NCBI GenBank assembly: GCA_019090225.1
Contig: JAHRWI010000231.1
Location: forward strand, 1 to 20,256
Direction: 5' to 3'
Length of the DNA stretch: 20,256 nucleotides
Source of the DNA: Porticoccaceae bacterium
Lineage (GTDB): Bacteria > Pseudomonadota > Gammaproteobacteria > Pseudomonadales > Porticoccaceae
The translations under genes were made by a program, and so were the position numbers. Below the pieces are notes generated by a model, which saw only the letters and a list, made by a program, of their open reading frames with translations, did no database searches and had not been told where the DNA came from. Shown here piece by piece: positions 15,589-20,256 of this stretch (positions are counted from its first letter, which is position 1; the number at the start of each line of letters is the position of its first letter).

Positions 15589-18500
15589 TGGACATATACC
15601 CTTGCGTTTCTGAATAGGCGTAACCAGGCACCATCTTCCTGCCAGGCTCCGTTTACCTGGTCACCTTTCGGGTACCAGGAGTTTGTCACCGCTCGAAACA
15701 CCCGTTCCGGATGCGGCATCATAATTGTTACCCGGCCATCCGAGCTGCTCAGACCGGCCAGCCCCTCTGGTGAACCATTGGGATTAGCCGGGTAGTTTTC
15801 GGTCACTTGCCGGTGATTATCAACATAGCGCATCACGGCAATACCAGATTTATCGATGGCAGACAATGCATCGCGAGGAGATTCACTGTCTGTGAATTCT
15901 GCTCGGCCTTCACCGTGAGCGACGGCAATGGGCAGATAAGACCCGGCCATGCCTTCTAACAATACGGATGGGGATGATTCGACTTTTATCAAGGCTACTC
16001 GTGCTTCGAACTGCTCGGAGGTGTTGCGCACAAAATGCGGCCACAGCTCGGCACCGGGAATCAATGATTTCAGATTCGATAACATCTGGCAGCCATTGCA
16101 GACACCCAGGGAGAAGCTATCAGGGCGCTCAAAATACGCGGCAAACATATCCCGCACCTGAGGGTTATACAGAATCGTTTTCGCCCAACCCTCACCGGCA
16201 CCTAAGACGTCACCATAGGAAAAACCGCCACAAGCGGCCAAGCCTTTAAAGTCGGCAAGATCAACGCGACCAGCGATAATATCGCTCATGTGGACATCGA
16301 CTGCGGTAAAGCCCGCCCGGTCAAAGGCTGCAGCCATTTCTAGCTGGCCATTAACGCCCTGCTCCCGAAGCACCACCAGGCGAGGCCGAACACCGGTATT
16401 AATAAAGGGCGCGGCAATATTTTTGGTAATGTCTTCGCTAATATCAAAACTGGCGTGGACATTAAGGCCTGGGTTATCTCGACCTATCAGCTCAAACTCC
16501 TGTTTGGCGCAATCGGGATTATCCCGCAGGGCTTGCATGCGATAACTGGTTTCTGCCCAGGTTTGTTGTAACTCGGCTCTGGTCTGGTCGAACACCACCT
16601 TTCCTTGCCGGCTGATTTGCACGCTATCGCGTTTGTTTAATGTACCGATAGAATGAACCGCATCGGCCAAACCGGACTCAGCAAACTGGCCGAGAACCTT
16701 GCCAACATTCTGCTTTGCTACCTGCAAAACAGCACCAAGCTCCTCTGTAAACAACAGCTCTGCGCAATCATTCGAGCCAGCATCAGGTAAGTGAATATCG
16801 ATGCCGACGTGACCGGCAAAACTCATCTCGACTAAGGTCGTAAACAAACCGCCATCAGAACGGTCATGGTAGGCAATGATTTCACCCCGCTCCATGCAGG
16901 CTTGCAGTGCTGAGAAAAACCCTGTGAGCAACGCGGGATTGTCCACATCTGGAACCGAACTACCCAGCTCACCGTAGACCTGAGCCAGCACTGAACCACC
17001 AAGACGGTTTTGCCCGGCACCCAGATCGACATAAAGCAAGACGCTATCGCCACAATCATCTCGCAGCTGGGGGGTCACTGTTTTACGAACATCCAGCACC
17101 GGGGCAAAGGCCGAAATCACCAGAGACATCGGCGATGTCACCGACCGGGTTTGCTCGCCGTCCTGCCACTCTGTACGCATGGACATAGAATCCTTGCCCA
17201 CCGGAATGGCAATCCCCAGGGCCGGGCACAGCTCCATCCCTGCAGCCTCGACAGTGCGATACAGTTTTTCATCCTCACCGGGATGACCCGCGGCACACAT
17301 CCAGTTTGCCGATAATTTAATATCACCCAACTGGCCGATACGCGCCGCTGCAATGTTGGTCAACGCCTCAGCAATCGCCATACGTCCTGAAGCCGGAGCA
17401 TTCAGCACGGCCAGCGGCGTGCGCTCGCCCATGGCCATGGCCTCACCAGCGTAGCTATCGAAGGTGACCGTAGTCACAGCGCAATCAGCCACCGGCACCT
17501 GCCACGGGCCGACCATCTGGTCACGGCTAACCATGCCGGTAATGGATCTATCGCCAATGGTGATCAGAAAACTTTTACTGGCCACCGTCGGGTGACGTAA
17601 GACCCGTGCAACCGCTTCGTTAATATCAATATCGATGCTTGAAAATTCAGTCGTGGTGCTATCTCTGCGCTGAACATCGCGATGCATTTTCGGGGGTTTC
17701 CCGAACAGCACACTCATGGGCAAGTCGATGGGCTGATTACCGAGATCACGATCACTGAGGCTGATATGTTCTTCCTCGGTGGATTCACCGACCACAGCAT
17801 AAGGACAGCGTTCCCGTTGGCAGATGGCTTCAAAAACCGGCAAGTCTTGTTCAGCTATGGCCAGCACATAACGCTCCTGGGCCTCATTACACCAAATCTC
17901 GAGAGGTGACATACCCGGTTCGGCATTGGGTACATTGCGCAATTCAAAACGACCGCCACAGCCGCCATCTTTAACCAGCTCAGGGAAGGCGTTGGATAAA
18001 CCACCGGCACCCACGTCGTGAATAAACGCTACCGGATTGTTATTACCCAGGTGCCAGCAGGCATCGATCACCTCCTGACAGCGACGCTCTATTTCCGGGT
18101 TTTGGCGCTGTACCGACGCAAAATCCAGATTCTCGGAACTTGCGCCGGAAGCCATAGACGAGGCCGCACCGCCACCTAGGCCAATCAACATGGCCGGGCC
18201 GCCTAACACCACTAATTGATGACCCGGTGAAAACGTCGTCTTATCGACATGCTCGGCACGAATATTCCCGTAACCACCGGCCAGCATAATCGGCTTGTGG
18301 TAGCCGCGACGCTCGCCGTCAAAATCCATCTCAAAACTACGGAAATAGCCGCACAGGTTTGGTCTGCCAAATTCATTATTAAAGGCGGCGCCGCCGATAG
18401 GGCCTTCAAGCATGATGTCGAGAGCCGAAACAATACGACCGGGTTTGCCGTAGTCGTCTTCCTCCCAGGGTTGGGTGAAATCAGGGATGCGCAAATTGGA

Positions 18501-19511
18501 GACACTAAAGCCCGTTAAACCGGCCTTGGGTTTGGAGCCTCGACCCACAGCTCCCTCATCACGAATCTCGCCACCAGAACCCGTACCGGCCCCGGGAAAA
18601 GGCGCAATCGCGGTGGGATGGTTATGGGTTTCGACCTTCATCAGTAGATGCACAGGCTCCTTATGATACTGATAGTCGTGCTCACCCGGCGCAGGAAAAA
18701 AACGCCCGCCACTACTGCCCTCTATGACCGCTGCGTTATCTGAGTAGGCTGATAACACACCTTTACAATGTTGCTCACGGGTATTTTTAATCATTGCAAA
18801 TAGTGATTTAGCCTGCTCCTGGCCATCAACAGTCCAGCTAGCATTAAATATTTTGTGGCGACAGTGCTCAGAGTTTGCCTGGGCAAACATCATCAGTTCG
18901 ATGTCAGTGGGGTTGCGCTGCAAAGCCGTAAAACTATTGAGCAGATAATCGATTTCGTCTTCTGCCAGTGCCAGGCCCAGGGTTTTATTGGCACTGGATA
19001 GCGCTGATCGACCTTCCCCCAGGATATCAACGCTGACCAAGGCTCTAGCTTCATAGCTGGCAAATAATTGCTCAGCCTGATTGAGGTCGCTCATCACCAC
19101 CTCAACCATACGATCGTGCAAAAATCCTGCGGCCGCTGTCACTTCTGACTCGCTTAGAAGGTCCGCGCTATCCAGATAATAAACCACACCTCTCTCGATA
19201 CGTTTGACGGCCTCAAGTCCGACATTGTGAGCAATATCGCTCGCCTTGCTCGACCAGGGGGAAATCGTACCGGGACGCGGCACCACCCATAGCGCCAGGC
19301 CCTCTGGCGCTTGCGGGGTTTGTCTCGGGCCGTATTCCAACAAAGCCTCCAGAACCTCACGTTGACTATCAGTTAGAGGCGCGGAAACATCAACGAAGTG
19401 CACATACTCAGCATATACCCCTTGAACAGAGGGCACATTTGCCACTACGGTGGCGTGTAATCGGGACTTGCGAAAGGCGGGCAGGGCCGGAGCGCCTCGA
19501 AGGGTCAGCAT
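15585..19511 (-). CDS. purL: Phosphoribosylformylglycinamidine synthase, large single-chain PurL
   Basis: Fourth step of purine synthesis: FGAR, glutamine and ATP give FGAM. With ATG 19511 it has 1308 residues (E. coli 1295). Domains in order are: N-terminal PurS-like domain (1-140, including YAEYVHFVDVSAPL and RPGTISPWSSKASDIAHN), linker, two FGAM synthase/AIRS-like halves (MKVETHNHPTAIAPFPGAG, GKDSMSM), and a class I glutamine amidotransferase. The amidotransferase triad is C1138 (LGVCNGCQML), H1267 and E1269 (MMPHPERVFR). The frame extends one codon upstream to a TTG, but MLTLRGAPALPAFR matches the E. coli start. First gene of a likely operon with cnoX and the NIF3-like gene; divergent from mltF, as in E. 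coli. No PurR-type box was recognised in the leader. Confidence 0.97.
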   Translation of the reverse strand: MLTLRGAPALPAFRKSRLHATVVANVPSVQGVYAEYVHFVDVSAPLTDSQREVLEALLEYGPRQTPQAPEGLALWVVPRPGTISPWSSKASDIAHNVGLEAVKRIERGVVYYLDSADLLSESEVTAAAGFLHDRMVEVVMSDLNQAEQLFASYEARALVSVDILGEGRSALSSANKTLGLALAEDEIDYLLNSFTALQRNPTDIELMMFAQANSEHCRHKIFNASWTVDGQEQAKSLFAMIKNTREQHCKGVLSAYSDNAAVIEGSSGGRFFPAPGEHDYQYHKEPVHLLMKVETHNHPTAIAPFPGAGTGSGGEIRDEGAVGRGSKPKAGLTGFSVSNLRIPDFTQPWEEDDYGKPGRIVSALDIMLEGPIGGAAFNNEFGRPNLCGYFRSFEMDFDGERRGYHKPIMLAGGYGNIRAEHVDKTTFSPGHQLVVLGGPAMLIGLGGGAASSMASGASSENLDFASVQRQNPEIERRCQEVIDACWHLGNNNPVAFIHDVGAGGLSNAFPELVKDGGCGGRFELRNVPNAEPGMSPLEIWCNEAQERYVLAIAEQDLPVFEAICQRERCPYAVVGESTEEEHISLSDRDLGNQPIDLPMSVLFGKPPKMHRDVQRRDSTTTEFSSIDIDINEAVARVLRHPTVASKSFLITIGDRSITGMVSRDQMVGPWQVPVADCAVTTVTFDSYAGEAMAMGERTPLAVLNAPASGRMAIAEALTNIAAARIGQLGDIKLSANWMCAAGHPGEDEKLYRTVEAAGMELCPALGIAIPVGKDSMSMRTEWQDGEQTRSVTSPMSLVISAFAPVLDVRKTVTPQLRDDCGDSVLLYVDLGAGQNRLGGSVLAQVYGELGSSVPDVDNPALLTGFFSALQACMERGEIIAYHDRSDGGLFTTLVEMSFAGHVGIDIHLPDAGSNDCAELLFTEELGAVLQVAKQNVGKVLGQFAESGLADAVHSIGTLNKRDSVQISRQGKVVFDQTRAELQQTWAETSYRMQALRDNPDCAKQEFELIGRDNPGLNVHASFDISEDITKNIAAPFINTGVRPRLVVLREQGVNGQLEMAAAFDRAGFTAVDVHMSDIIAGRVDLADFKGLAACGGFSYGDVLGAGEGWAKTILYNPQVRDMFAAYFERPDSFSLGVCNGCQMLSNLKSLIPGAELWPHFVRNTSEQFEARVALIKVESSPSVLLEGMAGSYLPIAVAHGEGRAEFTDSESPRDALSAIDKSGIAVMRYVDNHRQVTENYPANPNGSPEGLAGLSSSDGRVTIMMPHPERVFRAVTNSWYPKGDQVNGAWQEDGAWLRLFRNARVYVQ

Positions 19512-19755
19512 CAAAAATCTCTACAAACTGGAGTGTGGGTTTAGGGTTGATAACATGCCTCAATAATGAGGTCATATTGCGCTGATATTGTACGTTAAAT
19601 GCTTTCAACTCGCAGCCGTTCGTCACCATTTCCGACCAAAACGCGGTATAGACCTGGAACAAGGTAAAATAGCTCCCTGTTGACGTGTACTAAGCCCCAC
19701 GAGCAAACTATTTTTCTTTTTGAACGTCCTAGAACAATGTGAAAGTCTTTGAGCA

Positions 19756-20256
19756 ATGAAACGACGTCTACTTGCCACTAAAAATTTGCTACGCCGAATC
19801 GCCGTCGGGGGCATTCTTATAACGCTAACATTGGCCAACAACAGCAGTCGCACCCAGACGATTCTCGAACAAGTGGTCGATGAACAAACTCTACGTATCA
19901 TTACTTTCGTTGGCCCCACCACCTACTTCGAAAATGCCAAAGGCCCAAACGGTTTTGAATACTTTCTGGCCAAAGCCTTTGCTGACAGCCTTGGAGTCAA
20001 ACTCGAAGTCACTTTAATCGACAATCTCGACGCTATCTTAAATGCCCTGGGTGGGCCTCGTGGCCATTTCGCAGGTGCCGGATTAACCATCACGCCAAAA
20101 CGTGAGCAATTCCTACGTTTTTCGGATGCTTATAGTACCGTCCGACAAACCCTGGTTTATCGCCTTGCCCAACCCCGGCCCAAAACTATTGAAGACCTGA
20201 TTGGTGGCAACTTCGCCGTTATCGCCAACAGTTCCCACGAAGAACACTTGATCCAA
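19756..20256 (+). CDS. mltF: Membrane-bound lytic murein transglycosylase F, N-terminal part
   Basis: The gene runs off the right edge; 167 residues are visible. MltF cleaves peptidoglycan strands on the periplasmic face, and its N-terminal half is a solute-binding-protein-like regulatory domain. Here a basic start (MKRRLL) and a hydrophobic segment (about 13-27) form a signal or anchor, followed by LRIITFVGPTTYFEN, FEYFLAKAFADSLGVKLEV and AGLTITPKREQFLRFSDAYSTVRQTLVYR. These line up with E. coli MltF, as does the position divergent from purL. The catalytic lysozyme-like domain lies outside the window. ATG 19756 has only a weak Shine-Dalgarno. In the 244-bp gap to purL, TTGACG (19680-19685) might be a -35, but a matching -10 is unclear. 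Confidence 0.9.
   Translation, partial: MKRRLLATKNLLRRIAVGGILITLTLANNSSRTQTILEQVVDEQTLRIITFVGPTTYFENAKGPNGFEYFLAKAFADSLGVKLEVTLIDNLDAILNALGGPRGHFAGAGLTITPKREQFLRFSDAYSTVRQTLVYRLAQPRPKTIEDLIGGNFAVIANSSHEEHLIQ

Noticed and set aside
15949..18666. Several frames on the plus strand opposite purL and one long frame opposite the AcoX-like gene (10622-11290)
   Set aside because: They mirror the codon pattern of confidently identified genes on the other strand and show no family features.
19558..19571. Hairpin CCTCA-ATAA-TGAGG in the purL leader
   Set aside because: A 5-bp stem is too short to claim as a terminator or riboswitch; no purine riboswitch core is evident.

Overview
The window reads as chromosomal DNA of a gammaproteobacterium, probably a marine heterotroph. 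This rests on the gene set and arrangement: a large single-chain PurL divergent from mltF (the Escherichia coli arrangement), NfuA with an A-type N-terminal domain, cobalamin-dependent MetH of E. coli length, and a CnoX-type chaperedoxin. I cannot name the genus. Most of the window is ordinary, densely packed core genome of moderate GC. The gene at 6505-7365 is visibly more AT-rich.

Layout. Bases 2-598 (+) are the C-terminal half of a DAHP synthase (aromatic amino acid entry), sharing a symmetrical hairpin terminator with a convergent TetR-family regulator (698-1333, -). nfuA (1445-2029, -) is divergent from metH (start revised to GTG 2309, ends 6019, +), whose promoter and leader hairpin lie inside the longest possible reading frame. 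After metH comes about 470 bp without a convincing gene, then a single promoterless integron gene cassette (6489-7452). It consists of one unknown membrane-anchored protein gene and one attC site, with no integrase in the window. Next are a D-2-hydroxyacid dehydrogenase (7549-8514, -), an exported SurE-like nucleotidase carrying three different tandem-repeat tracts (8626-9753, +), a VOC/glyoxalase-fold protein (9771-10175, -), an AcoX/NAD-kinase-like protein (10350-11387, +), a sulfotransferase-family protein (11391-12023, -), a DASS/SLC13 transporter (12240-13736, +) and a small DoxX-like membrane protein (13822-14232, +). The right end is a minus-strand operon purL (19511-15585), cnoX (overlapping by 4 bp) and a NIF3/YqfO-like gene, divergent from the truncated mltF (19756-20256, +).

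How the genes work together. Several handle core metabolism: DAHP synthase (aromatics), MetH (methionine and folate one-carbon cycle), PurL (purines) and NfuA (Fe-S supply). purL and cnoX appear translationally coupled, putting a thioredoxin-like chaperone under the control of a purine gene. The clearest accessory element is the solitary cassette. Its attC has the expected two-arm hairpin, and its R'' box (GCACTAAC) is the exact reverse complement of the sequence at the cassette head (GTTAGTGC), which fixes both recombination points and predicts the empty site. The cassette protein has no family I recognise and is the best candidate here for something undescribed.
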